A DNA stretch of 64,000 nt, taken from the NCBI GenBank assembly GCA_948099385.1, contig CANUEZ040000191.1:5022001-5086000 (forward strand), read 5' to 3'. The notes beneath the pieces are model-generated. The model was given only the letters and a program-made list of their open reading frames with translations. It was not told the DNA's origin and ran no database searches. The DNA comes from Fasciola hepatica (taxonomy: Eukaryota; Platyhelminthes; Trematoda; Plagiorchiida; Fasciolidae). The position numbers and the translations under genes were made by a program. Shown here one piece after another: positions 28,501 through 41,809 of this stretch (position 1 is the first letter of the stretch; each line of letters begins with the position of its first letter).

Positions 28501-29076
28501 TATGGGTCTCAACGCTTTGTTCAACATATACAATACATGATATAGCACAATCCCCAAATTCGATTCGGCTTTCGCTTTCGCTTTGAACGGTAACAACCAA
28601 ATTCTCGCACACCGATCCAATCCTATGTTCCATCACTTCTCTATTTATGGGCCTAAGTAAAACCAAGGCATTCCCTTATGAACAATCCCCACACAGATTG
28701 CTCATACAATGCAATAGAGCAGTAGCAGAGTAGATTTGTATAATATGATACTCCATGCAGCTTGAACACTGAACTGACCATTGAAAATTATGGAAGCACT
28801 GTACAGCTGTTTGATCCGCTAAGGGAATCATGAGCATTGCACATGGACAGAGCCCACACGGGACACGAACATGGGTTGGGGTGAACGAATGTCAGTCGAA
28901 CACCCAAATCACAAGGCTATCCGAAATGGGTCTCAACGCTTTGTTCAACATATACACTACATGATATAGCACAATCCCCAAATTGGCTTCGGCTTTCGTA
29001 TTGGCTTCGAACGGTAACAACCAAATTCTAGCACACCGATCCAATCCTATGTTCCATCACTTCTCTATTTATGTGC

Positions 29077-32000
29077 CTACGTAAAACAAAGGCATTCCCT
29101 TATGAACAATCCCCACACAGATTGCTCATACAATGCAATAGAGCAGTAGCAGAGTAGATTTGTATAATATGATTCTCCATGCAGCTTGAACACTGAACTG
29201 ACCATTGAAAATGATGGAAGCACTGTACAGCTGTTTGATCCGCTAAGTGAAGCATGAGCATTGCACATGGACAGAGCCCACACGGGGACACGAACAAGGG
29301 TTGGGGTGAACGATTGTCAGTCGAACACCCATATCACAAGGCAATCCGATATGGGTCTCAACGCATTGTTCAACATATACAATACGTGATATAGCAAAAT
29401 CCCCAAATTGGATTCCGGTTTCCCATTAGCTATGAACGGTAACAATCAAATTCTCGCACACCGATCCAATCCTATGTTCCATTATTTCTCTATTTATGGG
29501 CCTGAGTAAAACCAAGGCATTCCCTTATGAACAATCCCCACACAGATTGCTCATACAATGCAATAGAGCAGTAGCAGAGTAGATTTGTATAATATGATTC
29601 TCCATGCAGCTTGAACACTGAAGTGACCATTGAAAATGATGGAAGCACTGTACAGCTGTTTGATCCGCTAAGGGAATCATGAGCATTGCACATGGACAGA
29701 GCCCACACGGGGACACGAACAAGGGTTGGGGTGAACGAATGTCAGTCGAACACCCAAACCACAAGGCTATCCGATATGGGTCTCAACGCTTTGTTCAACA
29801 TATACAATACATGATAAAGAAAATCCCCAAATTGGCTTCGGCTTTCGCTTTGGCTTCGAACGGTAACAACCAAATTCGCGCACACCGATCCAATCCTATG
29901 TTCCATCACTTCTCTATTTATGGGCCTTAGTAAAACCAAGGCATTCCCTTATGAACAATCCCCACACAGATTGCTCATACAATGTAATAGAGCAGTAGCA
30001 GAGTAGATTTGTATAATATGATACTCCATGCAGCTTGAACACTGAACTGACCATTGAAAATGATGGAAGCACTGTACAGCTGTTTGATCCGCTAAGTGAA
30101 GCATGAGCATTGCACATGGACAGAGCCCACACGGGGACACGAACAAGGGTTGGGGTGAACGATTGTCAGTCGAACACCCAAACCACAAGGCTATCCGATA
30201 TGGGTCTCAACGCTTTGTTCAACATATACAATACATGATATAGCACAATCCCCAAATTGGCTTCGGCTTTCGCTTCCGCTTTGAACGGTAACAACCAAAT
30301 TCTCGCACACCGATCCAATCCTATGTTCCATCACTTCTCTATTTATGGGCCTAAGTAAAACCAAGGCATTCCCTTATGATCAATCCCCACACAGATTGCT
30401 CATACAATGCAATAGAACAGTAGCAGAGTAGATTTGTATAATATGATTCTCCATGCAGCTTGAACACTGAACTGACCATTGAAAATGATGGAAGCACTGT
30501 ACAGCTGTTTGATCCGCTAAGGGAATCATGAGCATTGCACATGGACAGAGCCCACACGGGGACACGAACAAGGGTTGGGGTGAACGAATGTCAGTCGAAC
30601 ACCCAAACCACAAGGCTATCCCATATGGGTCTCAACGCTTTGTTCAACATATACAATACATGATATAGCAAAATCCCCAAATTGGTTTCGGCTTTCGCTT
30701 TGGCTTCGAACGGTAACAACCAAATTCTCGCACACCGATCCAATCCTATGTTCCATCACTTCTCTATTTATGGGCCTAAGTAAAACCAAGGCATTCCCTT
30801 ATGAACAATCCCCACACAGATTGCTCATACAATGTAATAGAGCAGTAGCAGAGTAGATTTGTATAATATGATTCTCCATGCAGCTTGAACACTGAACTGA
30901 CCATTGAAAATGATGGAAGCACTGTACAGCTGTTTGATCCGCTAAGAGAATCATGAGCATTGCACATGGACAGAGCCCACACGGGGACACGAACAAGGGT
31001 TGGGGTGAACGAATGTCAGTCGAACACCCAAACCACAAGGCTATCCCATATGGGTCTGAACGATTTGTTCAACATATACAATACATGATATAGCAAAATC
31101 CCCAAATTGGCTTCGGCTTTCGCTTTGGCTTCGAACGGTAACAACCAAATTCGCGCACACCGATCCAATCCTATGTTCCATCACTTCTCTATTTATGGGC
31201 CTAAGTAAAACCAAGGCATTCCCTTATGAACAATCCCCACACAGATTCTCATACAATGCAATAGAGCAGTAGCAGAGTAGATTTGTATAATATGATTCTC
31301 CATGCAGCTTGAACACTGAACTGACCATTGAAAATGATGGAAGCACTGTACAGCTGTTTGATCCGCTAAGGGAATCATGAGCATTGCACATGGACAGAGC
31401 CCACACGGGGACACGAACAAGGGTTGGGGTGAACGATTGTCAGTCGAACACCCCAACCACAAGGCTATCCGATATGGGTCTGAACGCTTTGTTCAACATA
31501 TACACTACATTATATAGCACAATCCCCAAATTGGCTTCGGCTTTCGCTTTCGCTTTGAACGGTAACAATCAAATTCTCGCACACCGATCCAATCCTATGT
31601 TCCATCACTTCTCTATTTATGGGCCTAAGTAAAACCAAGGCATTCCCTTATGAACAATCCCCACACAGATTGCTCATACAATGCAATAGAGCAGTGGCAG
31701 AGTAGATTTGTATAATATGATTCTCCATGCAGCTTGAACACTGAACTGACAATTGAAAATGATGGAAGCACTGTACAGCTGTTTGAAAGGCGATGGGATA
31801 CATGAGCATCGCAAATGGACAGAGCCCACACGGGGACACGAACAAGGGTTGGGGTGAACGAATGTCAGTCGAACACCCAAACCACATGGCTATCCGATAT
31901 GGGTCTCAATGCGTTGTTCAACATATACAATACATGATATAGCACAATCCCCAAATTGGCTTTGGCTTTCGCTTTCGCTTTGAACGGTAACAATCTATTT

Positions 32001-35000
32001 CTCGCACACCGATCCAATCCTATGTTCCATCACTTCTCTATTTATGGGCCTAAGTAAAACCAAGGCATTCCCTTATGAACAATCCCCACACAGATTGCTC
32101 ATACAATGCAATAGAGCAGTGGCAGAGTAGATTTGTATAATATGATTCTCCATGCAGCTTGAACACTGAACTGACCATTGAAAATGATGGAAGCACTGTA
32201 CAGCTGTTTGAACGGCGATGGGATATATGAGCACCGCAAATGGACAGAGCCCACACGGGGACACGAACAAGGGTTGGGGTGAACGAATGTCAGTCGAACA
32301 CCCAAACCACAAGGCTATCCGATATGGGTCTCAACGCTTTGTTCAACATATACACTACATGATATAGCACAATCCCCAAATTGGCTTCGGCTTTCGCTTT
32401 CGCTTTGAACGGTAACAACCAAATTCTCGCACACCGATCCAATCCTATGTTCCATCACTTCTCTATTTATGGGCCTAAGTAAAACCAAGGCATTCCCTTA
32501 TGAATAATCCCCACACAGATTGCTCATACAATGCAATAGAGCAGTGGCAGAGTAGATTTGTATAATATGATTCTCCATGCAGCTTGAACACTGAACTGAC
32601 CATTGAAAATGATGGAAGCACTGTACAGCTGTTTGATCCGCTAAGGGAATCAAGAGCATTGCACATGGACAGAGCCCACATGGGGACACGAACAAGGGTT
32701 TGGGTGAACGATTGTCAGTCGAACACCCAAACCACAAGGCTATCCGATATGGGTCTCAACGCTTTGTTCAACATATACAATACATGATATAGCACAATCC
32801 CCAAATTGGCTTCGGCTTTCGCTTTCCCTTTGAACGGTAACAACCAAATTCTCGCACACCGATCCAATCCTATGTTCCATCACTTCTCTATTTATGGGCC
32901 TAAGTAAAACCAAGGCATTCCCTTATGAACAATCCCCACACAGATTGCTCATACAATGCAATAGAGCAGTAGCAGAGTAGATTTGTATAATATGATTCTC
33001 CATGCAGCTTGAACACTGAACTGACCATTGAAAATTATGGAAGCGCTGTACAGCTGTTTGATCCGCTAAGGGAATCATGAGCATTGCACATGGACAGAGC
33101 CCACACGGGGACACGAACAAGGGTTGGGGTGAACGAATGTCAGTCGAACACCCAAACCACAAGGCTATCCGATATGGGTCTCAACGCTTTGTTCAACATA
33201 TACAATACATGATATAGCACAATCCCCAAATTGGCTTCGGCATTCGCTTCCGCTTTGAAAGGTAACAACCAAATTCTCGCACACCGATCCAATCCTATGT
33301 TCCATCACTTCTCTATTTATGGGCCTAAGTAAAACCAAGGCATTCCCTTATGAACAATCCCCACACAGATTGCTCATACAATGCAATAGAGCAGTAGCAG
33401 AGTAGATTTGTATAATATGATTCTCCATGCAGCTTGAACACTGAACTGACCATTGAAAATTATGGAAGCACTGTACAGCTGTTTGATCCGCTAAGGGAAT
33501 CATGAGCATTGCACATGGACAGAGCCCACACGGGGACACGAACAAGGGTTGGGGTGAACGAATGTCAGTCGAAAACCCAAACCACAAGGCTATCCGATAT
33601 GGGTCTCAAAGCTTTGTTCAACATATACACTACATGATATAGCACAATCCCCAAATTGGATTCGGCTTTCGCTTTCGCTTTGAACGGTAACAACCAAATT
33701 CTCGCACACCGATCCAATCCTATGTTTCATCACTTCTCTATTTATGGGCCTGAGTAAAACCAAGGCATTCCCTTATGAACAATCCCCACACAGATTGCTC
33801 ATACAATGCAATAGAGCAGTAGCAGAGTAGATTTGTAAAATATGATTTTCCATGCAGCTTGAACACTGAACTGACCATTGAAAATTATGGAAGCACTGTA
33901 CAGCTGTTTGATCCGCTAAGGGAATCATGCGCATTGCACATGGACAGAGCCCACACGGGGACACGAACAAGGGTTTGGGTGAACGAATGTCAGTCGAACA
34001 CCCAAACCACAAAGCTATCCGATATGGGTCTCAACGCTTTGTTCAACATATACAATACATGATATAGCACAATCCTCAAATTGGCTTCGGCTTTCGCTTT
34101 CGCTTTCAACGGTAACAATCTATTTCTCGCACACCGATCCAATCCTATGTTCCATCAATTCTCTATTTATGGGCCTAAGTAAAACCAAGGCATTCCCTTA
34201 TGAACAATCCCCACACAGATTGCTCATACAATGCAATAGAGCAGTAGCAGAGTAGATTTGTATAATATGATTCTCCATGCAGCTTGAACACTGAAGTGAC
34301 CATTGAAAATGATGGAAGCACTGTACAGCTGTTTGATCCGCTAAGGGAATCATGAGCATTGCACATGGACAGAGCCCACACGGGGACACGAACAAGGGTT
34401 GGGATGAACGAATGTCATTCGAACACCCAAACCACAAGGCTATCCGATATGGGTCTCAACGCGTTGTTCAACATATACACTACATGATATAGCACAATCC
34501 CCAAATTGGCTTCGGCTTTCGCTTTCGCTTTGAACGGTAACAACCAAATTCTCGCACACCGATCCAATCCTATGTTCCATCACTTCTCTATTTATGGGCC
34601 TAAGTAAAACCAAGGCATTCCCTTATGAACAATCCCCACACAGATTGCTCATACAATGCAATAGAGCAGTAGCAGAGTAGATTTGTAAAATATGATTTTC
34701 CATGCAGCTTGAACACTGAACTGACCATTGAAAATTATGAAAGCACTGTACAGCTGTTTGATCCGCTAAGGGAATCATGCGCATTGCACATGGACAGAGC
34801 CCACACGGGGACACGAACAAGGGTTGGGGTGAACGAATGTCAGTCGAACACCCAAACCACAAGGCTATCCCATATGGGTCTGAACGCTTTGTTCAACATA
34901 TACAATACATGATATACACAACCCCCAAATTGGATTCGGCTTTCGCTTTCGCTTTGAACGGTAACAACCAAATTCTCGCACACTGATCCAATCCTATGTT

Positions 35001-38000
35001 CCATCACTTCTCTATTTATGGGCCTAAGTAAAACCAAGGCATTCCCTCATGAACAATCCCCACACAGATTGCTCATACAATGCAATAGATCAGTAGCAGA
35101 GTAGATTTGTATAATATGATTCTCCATGCAGCTTGAACACTGAACTGACCATTGAAAATGATGGAAGCACTGTACAGCTGTTTGATCCGCTAAGGGAATC
35201 ATGAGCATTGCACATGGACAGAGCCCACACGGGGACACGAACAAGGGTTGGGGTGAACGAATGTCATTCGAACACCCAAACCACAAGGCTATCCGATATG
35301 GGTCTGAACGCTTTGTTCAACATATACAATACATGATATAGCACAATCCCCAAATTGGATTCGGCTTTCGCTTTCGCTTTGAACGGTAACAACCAAATTC
35401 TCGCACACCGATCCAATCCTATGTTCCATCACTTCTCTATTTATGGGCCTAAGTAAAACCAAGGCATTCCCTTATGAACAATCCCCACACAGATTGCTCA
35501 TACAATGCAATAGAGCAGTAGCAGAGTAGATTTGTATAATATGATTCTCCATGCAGCTTGAACACTGAAGTGACCATTGAAAATGATGGAAGCACTGTAC
35601 AGCTGTTTGATCCGCTAAGGGAATCATGAGCATTGCACATGGACAGAGCCCACACGGGGACACGAACAAGGGTTGGGGTGAACGAATGTCAGTCGAACAC
35701 CCAAACCACAAGGCTATCCGATATGGGTCTCAACGCTTTGTTCAACATATACACTACATGATATAGCACAATCCCCAAATTGGCTTCGGCTTTCGCTTTC
35801 GCTTTGAACGGTAACAACCAAATTCTCGCACACCGATCCAATCCTATGTTCCATCACTTCTCTATTTATGGGCCTAAGTAAAACCAAGGCATTCCCTTAT
35901 GAACAATCCCCACACAGAATGCTCATACAATGCAATAGAACAGTAGCAGAGTAGATTTGTATAATATGATTCTCCATGCAGCTTGAACACTGAACTGACC
36001 ATTGGAAATGATGGAAGCACTGTACAGCTGTTTGATCCGCTAAGGGAATCATGAGCATTGCACATGGACAGAGCCCACACGGGGACACGAACAAGGGTTG
36101 GGGTGAACGAATGTCAGTCGAACACCCAAACCACAAGGCTATCCGATATGGGTCTCAACGCTTTGTTCAACATATACAATACATGATATAGCACAATCCC
36201 CAAATTGGCTTCGGCTTTCGCTTTCGCTTTGAACGGTAACAACCAAATTCTCGCGCACCGATCCAATCCTATGTTCCATCACTTCTCTATATATGGGCCT
36301 AAGTAAAACCAAGGCATTCCCTTATGAACAATCCCCACAGATTGCTCATACAATGCAATAGAGCAGTAGCAGAGTAGATTTGTATAATATGATTCTCCAT
36401 GCAGCTTGAACACTGAACTGACCATTGAAAATTATGGAAGCACTGTACAGCTGTTTGATCCGCTAAGGGAATCATGAGCATTGCACATGGACAGAGCCCA
36501 CACGGGGACACGAACAAGGGTTGGGGTGAACGAATGTCAGTCGAACACCCAAACTACAAGGCTATCCGATATGGGTCTCAACGCTTTGTTCAACATATAC
36601 AATACATGATATAGCACAATCCCCAAATTGGCTGCGGCTTTCGCTTTCGCTTTGAACGGTAACAACCAAATTCTCGTACACCGATCCAATCCTATGTTCC
36701 ATCACTTCTCTATTTATGGGCCTAAGTAAAACCAAGGCATTCCCTTATGAACAATCCACACAGATTGCTCATGCAATGCAATAGAGCAGTAGCAGAGTAG
36801 ATGTGTATAATATGATTCTCCATGCAGCTTGAACACTGAAGTGACCATTGAAAATGATGGAAGCACTGTACAGCTGTTTGATCCGCTAAGGGAATCATGT
36901 GCATTGCACATGGACAGAGCCCACACGGGGACACGAACAAGGGTTGGGGTGAACGAATGTCAGTCGAACACCCAAACCACAAGGCTATCCGATATGGGTC
37001 TCAACGCTTTGTTCAACATATACAATACATGATATAGCACAATCCCCAAATTGGCTTCGGCTTTCGCTTTCGCTTTGAACGGTAACAACCAAATTCTCGC
37101 ACACCGATCCAATCCTATGTTCCATCACTTCTCTATTTATGGGCCTAAGTAAAACCAAGGCATTCCCTTATGAACAATCCCCACACAGATTGCTCATACA
37201 ATGCAATAGAGCAGTAGCAGAGTAGATTTGTATAATATGATTCTCCATGCAGCTTGAACACTGAACTGACCATTGAAAATGATGGAAGCACTGTACAGCT
37301 GTTTGATCCGCTAAGGGAATCATGAGCATTGCACATGGACAGAGCCCACACGGGGACACGAACAAGGGTTGGGGTGAACGAATGTCAGTCGAACACCCAA
37401 ACCACAAGTCTATCCGATATGGGTCTCAACGCTTTGTTCAACATATACACTACATGATTTAGCACAATCCCCAAATTGGATTCGGCTTTCGCTTTCGCTT
37501 TGAACGGTAACAACCAAATTCTCGCACACCGATCCAATCCTATGTTCCATCACTTCTCTATTTATGGGCCTAAGTAAAACCAAGGCATTCCCTTATGAAC
37601 AATCCCCACACAGATTGCTCATACAATGCAATAGAGCAGTAGCAGAGTAGATTTGTATAATATGATTCTCCATGCAGCTTGAACACTGAACTGACCATTG
37701 AAAATTATGGAAGCACTGTACAGCTGTTTGATCCGCTAAGGGAATCATGAGCATTGCACATGGACAGAGCCCACACGGGGACACGAACAAGGGTTGGGGT
37801 GAACGAATGTCAGTCGAACACCCAAACCACAAGGCTATCCCATATGGGTCTCAACGATTTGTTCAACATATACAATACATGATATAGCACAATCCCCAAA
37901 TTGGCTTCGGCTTTCGCTTTCGCTTTGAACGGTAACAACCAAATTCTCGCACACCGATCCAATCCTATGTTCCATCAATTCTCTATTTATGGGCCTAAGT

Positions 38001-38419
38001 AAAACCAAGGCATTCCCTTATGAACAATCCCCACACAGATTGCTCATACAATGCAATAGAGCAGTAGCAGAGTAGATTTGTATAATATGATTCTCCATGC
38101 AGCTTGAACACTGAACTGACCATTGAAAATGATGGAAGCACTGTACAGCTGTTTGATCCGCTAAGGGAATCATGAGCATTGCACATGGACAGAGCCCACA
38201 CGGGGACACGAACAAGGGTTGGGGTGAACGAATGTCAGTCGAACACCCAAACCACAAGGCTATCCGGTATGGGTCTCAATGCTTTGCTCAACATATACAA
38301 TACATGATATAGCACAATCCCCAAATTGGCTTCGGCTTTCGCTTCCGCTTTGAACGGTATCAATCTATTTCTCGCACACCGATCCAATCCTATGTTCCAT
38401 CACTTCTCTATTTATGGGC
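29077..38419 (+). repeat. Array segment 6: 22 fairly homogeneous monomers
   Basis: Monomers begin at 29077, 29502, 29926, 30351, 30776, 31201, 31625, 32050, 32475, 32900, 33325, 33750, 34175, 34600, 35024, 35449, 35874, 36299, 36722, 37145, 37570 and 37995. Most carry the common hypervariable form with ctttcgctttcg. Several have aaattatgg in place of aaatgatgg (32900, 33325, 33750, 34600, 36299, 37570). Monomers 33750 and 34600 form an 850 bp pair sharing tttgtaaaatatg, gattttccatg and atcatgcgcattg. Monomer 36299 lacks one CA in aatccccacagattg and is preceded by ctctatatatggg. Confidence 0.92.
31625..32474 (+). repeat. Pair of monomers with a diverged patch
   Basis: Adjacent monomers 31625 and 32050 carry an unusual patch at about 31785-31815 and 32210-32240. 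It reads gaaaggcgatgggatacatg and gaacggcgatgggatatatg where nearly all other monomers read gatccgctaagggaatcatg. Downstream, gcatcgcaaatgg and gcaccgcaaatgg replace gcattgcacatgg. Both monomers, and the next one (32475), also share gcagtggcagag. The clustered substitutions in an otherwise constant region look like import from a diverged relative of the family followed by local duplication. Confidence 0.85.
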
Positions 38420-41400
38420 CTAAGTAAAACCATGGCATTCCCTTATGAACAATCCCCACACAGATTGGTCATACAATGCAATAGAGCAGTAGCAGAGTAG
38501 ATTTGTATAATATGATTCTCCATGCAGCTTGAACACTGAACTGACCATTGAAAATGATGGAAGCACTGTACAGCTGTTTGATCCGCTAAGGGAATCATGA
38601 GCATTGCACATGGACAGAGCCCACACGGGGACACGAACAAGGGTTGGGGTGAACGAATGTCAGTCGAACACCCAAACCACAAGGCTATCCGATATGGGTC
38701 TCAACGCTTTGTTCAACATATACAATACATGATATAGCACAATCCCTTAATTGGATTCGGCTTTCGCTTTCGCTTTGAACGGTAACAACCAAATTCTCGC
38801 ACACCGATCCAATCCTATGTTCCATCACTTCTCTATTTATGGGCCTAAGTAAAACCAAGGCATTCCCTTATGAACAATCCACACAGATTACTCATACAAT
38901 GCAACAGAGCAGTAGCAGAGTAGATTTGTATAATATGATTCTCCATGCAGCTTGAACACTGAACTGACCATTGAAAATGATGGAAGCACTGTACAGCTGT
39001 TTGATCCGCTAAGGGAATCATGAGCATTGCACATGGACAGAGCCCACACGGGGACACGAACAAGGGTTGGGTTGAACGAATGTCAGTCGAACACCCAAAC
39101 CACAAGGCTATCCGATATGGGTCTCAACGCTTTGTTCAACATATACAATACATGATATAGCACAATCCCCAACTTGGATTCGGCTTTCGCTTTCACTTTC
39201 AACGGTAACAATCAATTTCTCGCACACCGATCCAATCCTATGTTCCATCACTTCTCCATTTATGGGCCTAAGTAAAACCAAGGCATTCCCTTATGAACAA
39301 TCCACACAGATTACTCATACAATGCAAAAGAGCAGTTGCAGAGTAGATTTGTATAATATGATTCTCCATGCAGCTTGAACACTGAACTGACCATTGAAAA
39401 TGATGGGAGCACTGTACAGCTGTTTGATCCGCTAAGGGAATCATGAGCATTGCACATGGACAGAGCCCACAAGGGGACACGAACAAGGGTTGGGGTGAAC
39501 GAATGTCAGTCGAACACCCAAACCACAAGGCTATCCGATATGGGTCTCAACGCTTTGTACATCATATATACTACATGATATAGCATAATCCCCAAATTGG
39601 CTGCGGCTTTCGCTTTCGCTTTCAACGGTAACAATCAAATTCTCGCACACCGATCCAATCCTATGTTCCATCACTTCTCCATTTATGGGCCTAAGTAAAA
39701 CCAAGGCATTTTCTTATGAACAATCCACACAGATTACTCATACAATGCAAAAGAGCAGTAGCAGAGTAGATTTGTATAATATGATTCTCCATGCAGCTTG
39801 AACACTGAACTGACCATTGAAAATGATGGAAGCACTGTACAGCTGTTTGATCCGCTAAGGGAATCATGAGCATTGCACATGGACAGAGCCCACAAGGGGA
39901 CACGAACAAGGGTTGGGGTGAACGAATGTCAGTCGAACACCCAAACCACAAGGCTATCCGATATGGGTCTCAACGCTTTGTTCAACATATACACTACATG
40001 ATATAGCATAATCCCCAAATTGGCTTCGGCTTTCGCTTCCGCTTTGAACGGTAACAACGAAATTCTCGCACACCGATCCAATCCTATGTTCCATCACTTC
40101 TCTATTTATGGGCCTAAAATAAACCATGGCATTCCCTTATGAACAATCCCCACACAGTTTGGTCATACAATGCAATAGAGCAGTAGCAGAGTAGATTTGT
40201 ATAATATGATTCTCCATGCAGCTTGAACACTGAACTGACCATTGAAAGTTATGGAAGCACTGTACAGCTGTTTGATCCGCTAAGGGAATCATGAGCATTG
40301 CACATGGACAGAGCCCACACGGGGACACGAACAAGGGTTGGGGTGAACGAATGTCAGTCGAACACCCAAACCACAAGGCTATCCGATATGGGTCTCAACG
40401 CTTTGTTCAACATATACAATACATGATATCGCACAATCCCTTAATTGGATTCGGCTTTCGCTTTCGCTTTGAACGGTAACAACCAAATTCTCGCACACCG
40501 ATCCAATCCTATGTTCCATCACTTCTCTATTTATGGGCCTAAGTAAAACCAAGGCATTCCCTTATGAACAATCCACACAGATTACTCATACAATGCAACA
40601 GAGCAGTAGCAGAGTAGATTTGTATAATATGATTCTCCATGCAGCTTGAACACTGAACTGACCATTGAAAATGATGGAAGCACTGTACAGCTGTTTGATC
40701 CGCTAAGGGAATCATGAGCATTGCACATGGACAGAGCCCACACGGGGACACGAACAAGGGTTGGGTTGAACGAATGTCAGTCGAACACCCAAACCACAAG
40801 GCTATCCGATATGGGTCTCAACGCTTTGTTCAACATATACAATACATGATATAGCACAATCCCCAACTTGGATTCGGCTTTCGCTTTCACTTTCAACGGT
40901 AACAATCAATTTCTCGCACACCGATCCAATCCTATGTTCCATCGATTCTCTATTTATGGGCCTAAGTAAAACCAAGGCATTCCCTTATGAACAATCCACA
41001 CAGATTACTCATACAATGCAAAAGAGCAGTTGCAGAGTAGATTTGTATAATATGATTCTCCATGCAGCTTGAACACTGAACTGACCATTGAAAATGATGG
41101 GAGCACTGTACAGCTGTTTGATCCGCTAAGGGAATCATGAGCATTGCACATGGACAGAGCCCACAAGGGGACACGAACAAGGGTTGGGGTGAACGAATGT
41201 CAGTCGAACACCCAAACCACAAGGCTATCCGATATGGGTCTCAACGCTTTGTTCAACATATACACTACATGATATAGCATAATCCCCAAATTGGCTGCGG
41301 CTTTCGCTTTCGCTTTCAACGGTAACAATCAAATTCTCGCACACCGATCCAATCCTATGTTCCATCACTTCTCTATTTATGGGCCTAAGTAAAACCAAGG

Positions 41401-41809
41401 CATTCCCTTATGAACAATCCACACACAGATTGCTCATACAATGCAATAGAGCAGTAGCAGATTAGATTTGTATAATATGATTCTCCATGCAGCTTGAACA
41501 CTGAACTGACCATTGAAAATGATGGAAGCACTGTACAGCTGTTTGATCCGCTAAGGGAATCATGAGCATTGCACATGGACAGAGCCCACACGGGGACACG
41601 AACAAGGGTTGGGGTGAACGAATGTCAGTCGAACACCCAAACCACAAGGCTATCCGATATGGGTCTCAACGATTTGTTCAACATATACAATACATGATAT
41701 AGCACAATCCCAAAATTGGCGTCGGCCTCCGCATTAGCTTTGAACGGTAACTACCGAATTCTCGCACACCGATCCAATCCTATGTTCCATCGATTCTCTA
41801 TTTATGGGC
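38420..41809 (+). repeat. Array segment 7: tetramer higher-order repeat, period 1694 bp
   Basis: Monomers 38420, 38845, 39268 and 39691 are followed by 40114, 40539, 40962 and 41385, each offset 1694 bp. Shared marks are ggtcatacaatg with atcccttaattgg (first pair); attactcatac with gcaacagagc and ccaacttgg (second pair); and caaaagagcagttgcag, gatgggagcac, cacaaggggac and ggctgcggc (third pair). The fourth pair does not match, so the duplication covers about three monomers of a four-monomer spacing. The short spacing comes from repeated two-base losses in aatccacacag. Confidence 0.9.

Larger units (their letters stand above)
22289..29076 (+). repeat. Array segment 5: 16 monomers with trimer and tetramer repeats
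   Basis: Monomers begin at 22289, 22714, 23139, 23564, 23987, 24411, 24836, 25259, 25683, 26108, 26533, 26956, 27380, 27805, 28230 and 28653. Labelling recurring types, the run from 23139 reads a b c a b c d e f c d e f. Types b and f lack two bases in aatccacacagatt. Type c lacks one base in cagattctcatac and has gcagctttaacac. Type d has ccgctgactgaagc and ggtttccgattggg. Type f begins with gcataagcaaaacc. Confidence 0.93.

Noticed and set aside
31384..31632. Plus-strand frames of 60-84 codons recurring in some monomers.
   Set aside because: They overlap the minus-strand frame, are open only in some monomers and closed by single-base variants in others, and show no family resemblance.
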